From NCBI RefSeq assembly GCF_000877395.1, contig NZ_JYFE01000041.1, forward strand, positions 62,001 to 126,000: a DNA stretch of 64,000 bases, written 5' to 3'. This stretch comes from Jannaschia aquimarina (GTDB taxonomy: Bacteria > Pseudomonadota > Alphaproteobacteria > Rhodobacterales > Rhodobacteraceae). The position numbers and the translations under genes are program-made. Shown piece by piece: positions 26,812 to 34,783 of the stretch. Below the pieces are notes generated by a model. It was given only the letters and a program-made list of their open reading frames with translations, ran no database searches and had not been told where the DNA came from. How positions within the stretch are numbered: the first letter of the stretch is position 1; each line of letters opens with the position of its first letter.

Positions 26812-28008
26812 TCACTCTTCTGAGTCCGGCTCGTAGCGACGGCTTACGTGGTCGACGATGATGTCGCGGTTGGTTGCGTCGGCAGCGTTCGGGTCGGCAA
26901 GCTCGAAGAACAGGCGCACAGTTTCCGCGTCGAGGTAGTCCGGACAGGATGTCCGGCCCTCCACGCAACCCTGCACCCGTTCATAGTCAGCTTGCGCCTC
27001 TTCCGCTTCATGCTTCGGGATGGACTTCGGCCAACCCTCCTCGGTCGTCTCCACGCCCAGGACAACGTCTTCGGCGAGGCCGCGGATGGTATCCGAAAAG
27101 CCGTCCGGGTCGGTTTCCAATCCTGCCTTCAAGATGTCGGCCTCATACCCGTCGGGACAGCCGCTCCCGATCTCGGCGCATGAGATGAGCCCATCGTAAA
27201 GCTCTTGCGCCTCGGCTTTCTGGTCATCTGACATGTCACGCTGCCACTCGACGGCATCGGTTTTCCTTCGTGCGATGTCTTCGGGGTCGTCGAAGTCGAA
27301 ACCCTCGGCTTCTGCAGCCGCCTCGGCCGCTTCGAGTTCTTTCAGGTATTCCGCGTCCTCTTCGGGCGTCGTTTCTCCACGTGCGATGTCCTCGGGATTG
27401 TCGAAATCAAAGCCTTCGCTTTCCGACGGAGGCGATGGTTCGAGTTCGATGATGCCTTCCTTGCTTTCGTAGAAAATGAGCCGGATCCACCATGCCGCGC
27501 CTTGCTGCTTGGGCGCGCCCTCCAGTTGATACGCGTCGAAACGCATGAGATTGGTACCGACAGGCAGAATGAAACTTCCCGCAGTCGTATCCGCGCCTTC
27601 CAGATACCAACGACGGCCGAACGGATCGCCATCCTCGAAGATGGCCTCGCCGATGTAAGGCCCGGCCAATTCGGGCACGAAAGGAAATGCTTCCGGATCG
27701 TGTTCCCTGTTGGGGATGCCCATCAAGACGGTGATGTCCTGAAGGGTCATCGCGCTCTGCACGAAGCGCTGGCCTTCGATACCGACCCAACCGCGCCCGA
27801 GACTGACCTGCCAGTCCTTTTTGTTCGCCCTGATGAAACCGGATGTGAATTCACCGGATATCCAACCACGTTCGGGGAGGTATGTCAGGATGCGGACATC
27901 TATGATCTCGTATTCAGGCTTATCCGACTGCGCGGACGCAGCCCCTGCCAGCGCAAGCAACAGCATCAGGGCAGCTATGCCATGGCGAATGAGACGGACA
28001 ACTCCCAT
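26812..28008 (-). CDS. Secreted acidic protein with duplicated motif (398 aa)
   Basis: A 398-aa exported protein of unknown family. The ATG at 28008 gives a good signal peptide (MGVVRLIRHGIAALMLLLAL, cleavage near GAASAQ); an ATG 14 codons upstream is possible. The first 180 residues are beta-rich (EYEIIDVRILTYLPERGW). A strongly acidic middle carries a duplicated 13-residue motif, EGFDFDNPEDIAR and EGFDFDDPEDIAR, about 37 residues apart and separated by an E/A-rich helix. The C-terminal third has two C-x6-7-C-P-D units (CAEIGSGCPDGY and CVEGRTSCPDYL). It is the first gene of a pair with the C-E-K repeat protein. Confidence 0.65.
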   Translation of the reverse strand: MGVVRLIRHGIAALMLLLALAGAASAQSDKPEYEIIDVRILTYLPERGWISGEFTSGFIRANKKDWQVSLGRGWVGIEGQRFVQSAMTLQDITVLMGIPNREHDPEAFPFVPELAGPYIGEAIFEDGDPFGRRWYLEGADTTAGSFILPVGTNLMRFDAYQLEGAPKQQGAAWWIRLIFYESKEGIIELEPSPPSESEGFDFDNPEDIARGETTPEEDAEYLKELEAAEAAAEAEGFDFDDPEDIARRKTDAVEWQRDMSDDQKAEAQELYDGLISCAEIGSGCPDGYEADILKAGLETDPDGFSDTIRGLAEDVVLGVETTEEGWPKSIPKHEAEEAQADYERVQGCVEGRTSCPDYLDAETVRLFFELADPNAADATNRDIIVDHVSRRYEPDSEE

Positions 28009-28349
28009 GCAAACCTGATAGGCAAGCCGAGGCAAACCGAGATCATTCAAATGGGTGATGCGGACCTGCCAAGCGGATCGATGAAGGCTGTATCGCCGTC
28101 GACTACCTGCGATCAGATCATGGAAAGTCGCCCCAAGAGATCGCAGCGGCGGCGAGTGCGCTAACGATCACGGGCGGATCCTGTTCGAGCTTCGCCGGGA
28201 GGCGGGCGCAACCAAAGCCACCGACAAGACGGGCTAGGTAAGAGAACCGGCCGTGGCGACCACGCAACGCAAGCGGCATCAACCGGAAGACGCGAGATCG
28301 CCGTTCGCACGGCTCGCCGCGACTGCCGTGACCGGGCCGATGCGCTGCC

Positions 28350-28844
28350 TCAGGTCTTTCTGAACTGGTCGAGACGGACGATCTCGGCGTCCCCGCGGGG
28401 CGGCTCCTCCGCGACGGTGAAGGGGGCTTCCTCGGCTTCCTCAGGATCGGGCTCCGGATCGGGGAAGTCTTCCAGCTTGGCGTCCTCGCGGGTTTCAAAG
28501 CGCAGACCGAACTCCACAGAAGGATCGACGAACGTCTTGAGCGCACCCCAGGGAATGCTCAGCGGCTCGGGCGCGTCGCCGAAGTTGAGCGTGACCGAAA
28601 AGCCGTCCTCGCGCACGTCGAGCGCCTCGAACCAATGCTGCAATACGATGGTCATCTCTTCGGGATACCGCTCGCGCAGCCAGTCGGCGATCGCCACGTC
28701 GGGATGGGTGGTATCGAACGTGATGAAGAAGTGATGCTCGCCGGGAAGGCCGTCGCGCGAGACACGCCTCAGAACCCGTGCGATCAGGCTCCGCATCGCG
28801 TCATGCATCAAGTCGCCGTAGTCGATCTCACCTTCTTCGGCCAT
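28350..28844 (-). CDS. sspB: SspB-family ClpXP adaptor
   Basis: A 164-aa adaptor that delivers ssrA-tagged proteins to ClpXP; this is the alphaproteobacterial SspB type. The folded part (about 1-120) contains HHFFITFDTTHPDVAIADWL, a segment typical of the family, followed by the beta-strands that form the tag-binding groove. A long acidic Pro/Glu linker (about 125-150) leads to a C-terminal basic hydrophobic tail, EIVRLDQFRKT, which fits the ClpX-docking motif. The gene lies directly downstream of ssrA on the same strand, a striking pairing of the tag-encoding RNA and its reader. Confidence 0.92.
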   Translation of the reverse strand: MAEEGEIDYGDLMHDAMRSLIARVLRRVSRDGLPGEHHFFITFDTTHPDVAIADWLRERYPEEMTIVLQHWFEALDVREDGFSVTLNFGDAPEPLSIPWGALKTFVDPSVEFGLRFETREDAKLEDFPDPEPDPEEAEEAPFTVAEEPPRGDAEIVRLDQFRKT

Positions 28845-28984
28845 GGATGCCCTCTCCCGTCCGATACGATCGGTAGAACAGAGGTGACCTTGCGGAACAA
28901 GGGCGTATTGCAGGCCCTGTCACAATCCGTGACCAAAGAAGTAGGAAGAAGTGCAGGCTTCTGTTGCCAGGTGCCTGCGAACCC

Positions 28985-29250
28985 CGCCTTACGCGGCTAG
29001 GCGCAAGGACTTAGGTTTTGGTCTTGCGGACTGCTTACGCAGCCAGCGCAACCGGAGCTTTGTTGTCGTTGGCAACTATAAAGCTTGAACCGATAACGGT
29101 GGTATCTCACCGGGCGAAAGCTAACCCCTTTAGACGTCCGTCGATCCTGTTTCGGCCCCCTGATCCCCCAACGAAGGAATTTGGTGGAGCCGCCGGGTAC
29201 CGCCCCCGGGTCCGATCCGCTTATTACGGGCGCGTTTATCGCCATAGTCC
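28985..29250 (-). ncRNA. ssrA: tmRNA, circularly permuted two-piece form
   Basis: Transfer-messenger RNA that rescues stalled ribosomes. The tag frame reads ANDNKAPVALAA then TAA, from 29073 down to 29035. The gene is permuted: the acceptor piece comes first and ends with encoded CCA at 29182, then about 22 nt of spacer, then the coding piece begins at 29159. The 7-bp acceptor stem pairs GGGGCCG (29159-29153) with CGGCTCC (29192-29186), with one G-U pair, and a T-arm stem CCGGG/CCCGG with a 7-nt loop sits just upstream. Outer ends are approximate. This architecture is characteristic of alphaproteobacteria. Confidence 0.93.
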
Positions 29251-29291
29251 CTTGAGAGACTGTTTGAATGTAGGCGGCAGCGGGGTTCGGA

Positions 29292-29663
29292 TCAAGCCAT
29301 CGGAACGAGGAACAGGTTCACCGTCACGAGAATGAGGCCCACGCCGATCTCGGTGGCGAAGAAGCCCCATTTTCGCGTCGTCGTCCCGTCCAGCAGCAGT
29401 GACGTCGCACGGCCCACGGCACCGCCGAGCCAGATGAAGCCGAGCATCGCGTAGGCGGTCGGAGATCCCATCAGCAACGCTCCAAGCCCCGCGACCACGA
29501 AGAGCGCGCCGGACGCTGCACGGACTTCGGACAGGCCCATCGTGCTGCCCGTATCCGAGAGGGAGACCTTCTCCATCGTCCAGCGGGGCGCCAGCCAGCC
29601 GGCGGCTCCGAAGCCGATCGTGGCGAGGGCGAGGAGGACGTTCAGTATGCTTGCGAGGTCCAT
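29292..29663 (-). CDS. DUF4345-like small membrane protein
   Basis: A 123-aa integral membrane protein with four predicted helices (about 4-24, 43-63, 68-90, 100-121). I start at the ATG at 29663; the 28 extra residues upstream in frame are Arg/Pro-rich and overlap the divergent gene's promoter. The helix pattern, with A-A-S-G-A-L-F-V-V-A and F-I-W-L-G-G-A-V-G-R in the middle, resembles DUF4345. It is divergent from the DUF2182 gene, with 112 bp between. Function unknown. Confidence 0.7.
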   Translation of the reverse strand: MDLASILNVLLALATIGFGAAGWLAPRWTMEKVSLSDTGSTMGLSEVRAASGALFVVAGLGALLMGSPTAYAMLGFIWLGGAVGRATSLLLDGTTTRKWGFFATEIGVGLILVTVNLFLVPMA

Positions 29664-29775
29664 GGGGCGCTCCGGTAATTGCGTTGGAGGAATGCGCGGC
29701 TTGGCCGCGGGGTTCCGGTCATTGCGTCGGTGCCGTTCGTCTGCCAACGCTGGGTCCGGTCGAGGGAGGATCGGA

Positions 29776-30483
29776 TTGAGGCGACTTTCGCGTATGGCGG
29801 CCCCGCACTGGATCGCTCTCTACGGGACGATCGTCGCGGCTTGGACCTTGCTCTGGGTGCAGGCGGCGCCGTCGGGAACGCTGTGGGAAGTCGTGCTCGA
29901 TCTCTGCCGGACGCCGGTGTCGGGGACGGGTTGGTTGTCGACGCTCGCCATGTGGCTCCTGATGTCGGCGGCGATGATGCTGCCCACCGCCTTGCCGGCC
30001 TTCGCGACATTTGACGAAATCGCAGATGCTCAGGGTGTGGACGGGGGCGGCAGGCTGGTTGCCGGTTACGCGGTCGTCTGGGTGGGCTTCGCCGGTCTGG
30101 CAACGTTGTGTCAGACGATCCTGATGCCCGCGTCCCTGCCGCATGCGGCGGCCGCAGGCCTGCTGGTGGCTGCGGCGGCCTATCAATGGACCCCGCTCAA
30201 GGAGGCCTGCCTCACGCGATGCCGTCAGCCGCTGACCTTCTTCATGGGGCACTGGGACGAAGGGCAGTGGCGCATGGGAATGCGACTGGGCGCGGTCTGC
30301 CTGGGATGCTGCTGGGCGCTCATGGCGCTGGGCCTGATCGGCGGGCTGATGTCGCTGGGGTTCATGGCGCTGGCGACGCTGCTGATGACGTTGGAAAAAC
30401 TGGGGTCCGGGCGGATCGTCTCGACCCTCATCGCCTGCGCCTGCCTCACTGGGGCGGGCTATCTAATCGGAGGTTTGACATGA
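29776..30483 (+). CDS. DUF2182 integral membrane protein
   Basis: A 235-aa membrane protein with about six helices, of the DUF2182 family, often annotated as predicted metal-binding. The motif MWLLMSAAMMLPTALPAF near residue 60 and the Cys-containing loop CLTRCRQPLTFFMGHW near 155 are family marks. The start is decided by the ribosome-binding site: GGAGGA at 29765-29770 lies six bases before a TTG at 29776; the ATG at 29794 lacks a good site. The stop overlaps the DUF1326 start (ATGA). It is the first gene of an overlapping four-gene set ending in dmdA. DUF2182 and DUF1326 genes are often adjacent. Confidence 0.85.
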   Translation: MRRLSRMAAPHWIALYGTIVAAWTLLWVQAAPSGTLWEVVLDLCRTPVSGTGWLSTLAMWLLMSAAMMLPTALPAFATFDEIADAQGVDGGGRLVAGYAVVWVGFAGLATLCQTILMPASLPHAAAAGLLVAAAAYQWTPLKEACLTRCRQPLTFFMGHWDEGQWRMGMRLGAVCLGCCWALMALGLIGGLMSLGFMALATLLMTLEKLGSGRIVSTLIACACLTGAGYLIGGLT

Positions 30484-31163
30484 ACGAACGCATTGCGGCG
30501 CCCGTCGTCTCGTCCCGGATGAGTCCCGCACCGCAGGGCGCGCTGACGCCCTGGGCGATCAAGGGCGAACTGATCCTCAACTGCAACTGCACCGTCTTCT
30601 GCCCCTGCGTCATCTCGCTGGGAAAGCACGCGCCGACCGAAGGCGTCTGCCAGGCGTGGTCCGGGATCCGCATCGACAAGGGGCACTATGGCGACAGCGA
30701 TCTCTCGGGTCTGAACGTCGGCCTTCTGCTGGAGATCCCTGGCCAGATGGCGCGGGGCAACTGGAAAGCGGCCGCCTTCATCGACGAGAGGGCGGATCAC
30801 AACGCCTATCACGGATTGATCGAGATCTTTTCCGGGCGGGCCAAGGGCACCACGGGCCTCTTCAAGCTGCTCGTGAGCGAGTTCATCGGCGCCGAACGCG
30901 CCCCGGTCAGTTTCGAGACCGAAGGCAACAAGCGTCGCCTGACCGTCGGCAAGAAGATCCAGGGCGAGGTCGTCCCGATCCAGGGCAAGCGGAAGGGCGA
31001 GGAGGTGGTGGCCGTCAACACCGAATACTGGATGGGCCCCGATATCACCGTCGCCACCGCGACCAAGGGCCGTGTCCGCGCCTTCGGCCGGGTCTGGGAT
31101 TTCGATGGCCGGTCCGCAGAGATCTGCCAGATCGACTGGTCCGGTCCCGAGGTGCCGCGGTGA
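30480..31163 (+). CDS. DUF1326 protein with Cys-rich metal-binding motif
   Basis: A 227-aa soluble protein of DUF1326. Its N-terminal motif LNCNCTVFCPCVISLG, with four cysteines in C-x-C-x3-C-x-C spacing, looks like a metal or redox centre. The rest is mixed beta, with conserved-looking blocks GYHGLIEIFSG-like and GPDITVATATKGRVRAFG. Start ATG overlaps the DUF2182 stop, and its own stop overlaps the GTG of the DinB gene. With DUF2182 it probably forms a membrane-associated metal-handling pair; the metal is unknown. Confidence 0.85.
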   Translation: MNERIAAPVVSSRMSPAPQGALTPWAIKGELILNCNCTVFCPCVISLGKHAPTEGVCQAWSGIRIDKGHYGDSDLSGLNVGLLLEIPGQMARGNWKAAAFIDERADHNAYHGLIEIFSGRAKGTTGLFKLLVSEFIGAERAPVSFETEGNKRRLTVGKKIQGEVVPIQGKRKGEEVVAVNTEYWMGPDITVATATKGRVRAFGRVWDFDGRSAEICQIDWSGPEVPR

Positions 31164-31672
31164 ATAACCCGCTGATCGGCCCCGACTGGGTGAGGCTTAT
31201 GGCGCGCTACAATGCGTGGCAGAACCGCTGGCTGATGCCCGCGATCCTCTCGCTGCCCCCGGGCGAGGCCGAGCGGGATCGAGGGGCGTTTTTCGGCTCG
31301 ATCCGCAAGACCGTCTCGCATCTCCTCTGGGCGGACGAGATCTGGCTGTCGCGTTTTGTCGGGGCCGCGCGGGATGGCGGCGGGATTGCGGGCTCGGTCG
31401 ATTGGGCGGCCGATATCGAAGACTGGGCCGCGCGCAGGCCCGGTGTGGATGCCGACATCGTGGCTTGGGCGCAGGACCTCACGGACTGCGCGGGCGATCT
31501 GACATGGCACTCGCCCATGCTCGGGCGGCAGGTCTCAAAGCCGAAGGGCTTGCTCTTCACCCATTTCTTCAACCATCAGACCCACCATCGCGGTCAGGTC
31601 CATGCGATGCTCACCGCGCTGGGCATCGAGACGGGTGCCAGCGATGTCGCCTTCATGCCGGAGGATGCGTGA
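31160..31672 (+). CDS. DinB-family protein
   Basis: A 170-aa four-helix DinB-family protein beginning with GTG at 31160, which overlaps the DUF1326 TGA (GTGA). Histidines typical of the DinB metal site are present: TVSHLLWADEIW near 52 and HFFNHQTHHRGQV near 137-149. The family includes metal-dependent thiol transferases and damage-inducible proteins of unknown function. Placement between DUF1326 and dmdA with 4-bp overlaps suggests a role in the same process. Confidence 0.85.
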   Translation: MNNPLIGPDWVRLMARYNAWQNRWLMPAILSLPPGEAERDRGAFFGSIRKTVSHLLWADEIWLSRFVGAARDGGGIAGSVDWAADIEDWAARRPGVDADIVAWAQDLTDCAGDLTWHSPMLGRQVSKPKGLLFTHFFNHQTHHRGQVHAMLTALGIETGASDVAFMPEDA

Positions 31673-32748
31673 CCACGCTCGCGCGGTCCAATCGTGTCCG
31701 GCGGACATGGTGGACCGATGCGGTCGATGCGGCCGGTTGCACGGCTTATACCGTCTACAACCGGATGATGCTGCCGGCCGCCTTCGAAGGGGCGGCGGTC
31801 GATTGCGCCCATCTCAAGCGCGCCGTGCAGGTCTGGGACGTGGCCTGCGAGCGCCAGGTGGAGATCACCGGGCCCGATGCCGATACGCTCATGCAGCGGC
31901 TGACGCCTCGCGACCTGATGCAGCTCGATGCGGACCAGTGCGCCTACGTCCCGATCTGCAACCACGACGGCGGCATGTTGAACGACCCGGTGGCGCTGAA
32001 GCCGCGCCCCGATACGTGGTGGGTCAGCCTGGCCGATGGCGAGCTGCGTCTGTGGATCGAGGGGATGGCCGAAGCGGGCGGATACGGTGTTCAGGTCTTC
32101 GAGGCAGATGTTCAACCGCTCGCGATCCAGGGGCCGCTATCCGACGACCTTGCGGCGCGCGTCTTCGGCGAAGAAATCCGGGCGTTGCGGTTCTTTCGAC
32201 ATGGCCGCTTCCCCTTTCGGGGCCGCCCGATGCTTATCAGCCGGACGGGCTACTCGAAACAGGGCGGATTCGAGATCTATGTCGAGCGAGAGGCCGATGC
32301 GATGCCGCTTTGGGATGCGCTCATGGAGGCGGGGTCCGATCTCGACGTGCGTGCCGGATGCCCCAACCTGATCGAGCGGATCGAGGGCGGGATGCTGAGC
32401 TACGGCAACGACATGACGGATCTGGATACCCCGTTCGAGCTGGGTCTGGACAAGTTCGTTCAGCGCTATGACTGCATCGGGGGCGACGCATTGCGCGATC
32501 ATGTCTCGGACCGAAGGATCATGGCTGTCGAGATGGACGGCCCGCTTCCGATCTGCGACCGCCGCTGGCCCATCCTTGCGGATGGCACCCGGATCGGCGT
32601 GATCACCTCGGCGGCCTATTCGCTCGACTATGGCTGCGGCGTGGCCATCGGCATGGTGGATCGACGCTGGGACGCCGGGCAGGGGGTCGAGATCGTGACC
32701 CAGGACGGCTCCAAGACCGGCCGTCTGCGGGAACGCTTCTGGCGCTGA
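31669..32748 (+). CDS. dmdA: DmdA-like DMSP demethylase (GcvT family)
   Basis: A 359-aa tetrahydrofolate-dependent aminomethyltransferase-family protein. The GTG at 31669 overlaps the DinB stop. From memory, its sequence follows roseobacter DmdA closely: R-R-T near the start, AYTVYNRMMLP, CAHLKRAVQVWDVACERQVE, GGMLNDPVALK, SKQGGFEIYVE, GCPNLIERIEGGMLSYGNDM and a C-terminal GMVDRRWDAG. DmdA removes a methyl group from dimethylsulfoniopropionate onto THF, giving methylmercaptopropionate. acuI follows in the same direction, as in known roseobacters. A short hairpin (AGCGGG/CCCGCT) sits at the stop codon, without a T run. A related GcvT-type demethylase of another substrate cannot be ruled out. 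Confidence 0.8.
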   Translation: MTTLARSNRVRRTWWTDAVDAAGCTAYTVYNRMMLPAAFEGAAVDCAHLKRAVQVWDVACERQVEITGPDADTLMQRLTPRDLMQLDADQCAYVPICNHDGGMLNDPVALKPRPDTWWVSLADGELRLWIEGMAEAGGYGVQVFEADVQPLAIQGPLSDDLAARVFGEEIRALRFFRHGRFPFRGRPMLISRTGYSKQGGFEIYVEREADAMPLWDALMEAGSDLDVRAGCPNLIERIEGGMLSYGNDMTDLDTPFELGLDKFVQRYDCIGGDALRDHVSDRRIMAVEMDGPLPICDRRWPILADGTRIGVITSAAYSLDYGCGVAIGMVDRRWDAGQGVEIVTQDGSKTGRLRERFWR

Positions 32749-32875
32749 GCGGGCTGCGCCCCGCTGTTGCCACCGGCTCCACTGTCGCGTCGCCGTTCCG
32801 CCCTTCCATTGCCCGGTTCGGCGGCAACGCTCAGTCCGAGCCCCGGGGGGACGGGCCCAGAACGGGAGACAGGAC

Positions 32876-33022
32876 ATGGTGACGGGAACCATCATCTTCG
32901 TGGCGGCGGCGGCAAGTGCGGGTCTGTGCCTCGCGCCGCGTTCGACGCGCCGCACCGTCGAGGCGAAGGCGGTCGCGTCGCGCGAGGTCGAAACCTACGG
33001 CGCGGGGACCCTCGGACTGTAA
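32876..33022 (+). CDS. Possible small protein between dmdA and acuI (48 aa)
   Basis: An open frame of 48 codons beginning MVTGTIIFVAAAASAGLCLA and ending in TAA. The ATG has GGGAGACAGG just upstream, a fair ribosome-binding site. The first 20 residues could be a signal or membrane anchor, with a basic and then acidic tail. It lies in the 404-bp gap between dmdA and acuI, which otherwise shows only the hairpin at the dmdA stop. Whether it is translated cannot be told from sequence. Confidence 0.4.
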   Translation: MVTGTIIFVAAAASAGLCLAPRSTRRTVEAKAVASREVETYGAGTLGL

Positions 33023-33152
33023 CCTCCGATCCGGCTGCGCCGGCGACTGCCTTCGGCCAGACCTCGGAAATCCCGAACCGGTGTCTCGCCCCGGCTTGTG
33101 AATGACGTCCGGCTGCGGCAGGCAGGGGGATACGCATTCCGGGGAGGACGTC

Positions 33153-34133
33153 ATGCGCGCATTGCTGGTCGAGAAGGGCGAGGACGGGAAAACCTCCGCC
33201 TCTGTCACCGAGGTCGCCGAGGCCGATCTGCCCGAGGGCGACGTGACCGTCGCGGTCGAGTATTCCACGCTCAACTACAAGGACGGATTGTGCATCGGGT
33301 CGGGCGGCGGCCTGGTCCGGAACTACCCGCACGTGCCGGGGATCGACTTCGCCGGAACGGTCGAGACCTCCGACGACGAACGCTACAAGCCCGGCGACAA
33401 GGTCGTCCTGACGGGGTGGCGCGTCGGCGAGGTGCAATGGGGCGGATATGCCGAGAAAGCGCGCGTCCGGGCCGATTGGCTCGTGCCTCTGCCCGACGGC
33501 CTGACCACACGACAGGCCATGGCCGTCGGCACGGCGGGGTTCACCGCGATGCTCGCCATCCAGGCGCTTGAGGATCAGGGCCTGAAGGCCGATCCCATTC
33601 TGGTCACCGGCGCGGCCGGGGGCGTCGGCAGCGTGGCCGTCGCTCTCTTGGCGGCGCTGGGTCACGAGGTGGCCGCCGTGACCGGCCGACCCGAGCAGGA
33701 GGAATATCTGCGCGGACTTGGCGCCTCACGTATCGTCCCGCGTGCAGACCTGGCCGAAACCGTCAAGCGGCCCCTCGAGACAGAGGAATGGGGCGGGTGT
33801 GTCGATGCGGTCGGCGGGGCGATGCTGGCCCGTATCCTGGGGCAGATGCGCTATGGTGCGTCCGTCGCCGCCGTCGGCCTAGCCGGGGGGCCGGGGCTGC
33901 CCGCAACTGTGATCCCATTCCTTCTGCGCGGGGTGAACCTGCTGGGGATCGACAGCGTCATGCAGCCCTACGAGAACCGCCTGCGCGCCTGGACCCGGCT
34001 GGCCGAGATCCTGCCGATGGATAAGCTGGAAGCCATGATCCAGCCGGCAACGCTCGACGACCTGCCCGAGCTCGGCGCGGCGATTCTTCAGGGTCAGGTG
34101 AAAGGCCGCGTGGTCGTGGATATCGCCGGATAA
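33153..34133 (+). CDS. acuI: Acrylyl-CoA reductase AcuI (YhdH family)
   Basis: A 326-aa NADPH-dependent medium-chain reductase that turns acryloyl-CoA into propionyl-CoA, used in DMSP cleavage and in acrylate detoxification. Typical segments are YSTLNYKDGLCI near 40, VPGIDFAGTVE near 63, the cofactor loop VTGAAGGVGSVAVALLA near 150, and LLGIDSVM near 270. No zinc-ligand Cys cluster is present, as expected. Start at 33153 has GGGGAGG five bases before it; the 17 extra codons upstream are unlikely to be coding. It follows dmdA and a small ORF in the same direction. Confidence 0.93.
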   Translation: MRALLVEKGEDGKTSASVTEVAEADLPEGDVTVAVEYSTLNYKDGLCIGSGGGLVRNYPHVPGIDFAGTVETSDDERYKPGDKVVLTGWRVGEVQWGGYAEKARVRADWLVPLPDGLTTRQAMAVGTAGFTAMLAIQALEDQGLKADPILVTGAAGGVGSVAVALLAALGHEVAAVTGRPEQEEYLRGLGASRIVPRADLAETVKRPLETEEWGGCVDAVGGAMLARILGQMRYGASVAAVGLAGGPGLPATVIPFLLRGVNLLGIDSVMQPYENRLRAWTRLAEILPMDKLEAMIQPATLDDLPELGAAILQGQVKGRVVVDIAG

Positions 34134-34308
34134 GTCTTCGTTCCCGCTCCGCGACGTGGATTGATGTCGCAAATGTGCGAGAATTTGGCGCTTTTTGGCC
34201 GTGTGACGGTTTAATGATGGTCTTGCATCGGGCAGGGTGAGGCTCTGCCCGGTGGGCATCTCGCGTACCGGGCTGCGGAAGCGCAACGGAACGGAGGGGC
34301 AGAGAGGC

Positions 34309-34728
34309 ATGTTCAAGCGGATCATGACCCCGGTGGATCTCGGCCATGTCGGGAAGCTGGAAAAGGCATTGGCGGCGGCTGCCGCACTGGCCAAATCAGA
34401 GGGGGCGGCTATCACCTACGTCTCGGTGACATCGCCGCAGCCGGGCGCGGTTGCGCACAGCCCCGAGGAGTTCAAGGCGAAGCTGGAAGCCTTCGCGAGC
34501 GAACAGGGGTCGGCACATGGCATCCCGACGGATGCGCATGTGATCGTAAGTCACGACCCGAGCGTGGATGTCGACGATGCGCTCCTGAAGGCGGTGACCG
34601 ACCTCGACGCGGATCTGGTCGTGATGGCGTCCCATGCGCCCGGCTTCGCCGATTACTTCTGGCCGTCAAATGGCGGCAAGGTCGCGGCTCACTCGAAGGC
34701 ATCTGTCTTCGTCGTCCGCGACAATTGA
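34309..34728 (+). CDS. Universal stress protein family (UspA)
   Basis: A 139-aa single-domain universal stress protein: beta-strand KRIMTPVDLGH at the start, AITYVSVTSP in the second strand, DLVVMASHAPG near 105, and SKASVFVVRDN at the end. The ATP-loop pattern G-x2-G-x9-G-S is only partly present in the C-terminal segment, so nucleotide binding is uncertain. The ATG at 34309 starts at the usual family position. The 175-bp region upstream contains an inverted repeat TCGCA-AATG-TGCGA (34167-34180). Confidence 0.85.
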   Translation: MFKRIMTPVDLGHVGKLEKALAAAAALAKSEGAAITYVSVTSPQPGAVAHSPEEFKAKLEAFASEQGSAHGIPTDAHVIVSHDPSVDVDDALLKAVTDLDADLVVMASHAPGFADYFWPSNGGKVAAHSKASVFVVRDN

Positions 34729-34783
34729 TGACCTGTCCAGCGGCCCACGGGGGATCGGGGCAGCACTGGACGAACCATAAGGG

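Noticed and set aside
28997-29245. An 82-codon minus-strand frame over ssrA
   Set aside because: It reads through tmRNA structure; the only translated part of this region is the 12-residue tag in its own frame.
34161-34175. FNR-like site TTGATGTCGCAAATG upstream of the stress-protein gene
   Set aside because: The left half matches TTGAT but the right half is CAAAT rather than ATCAA.
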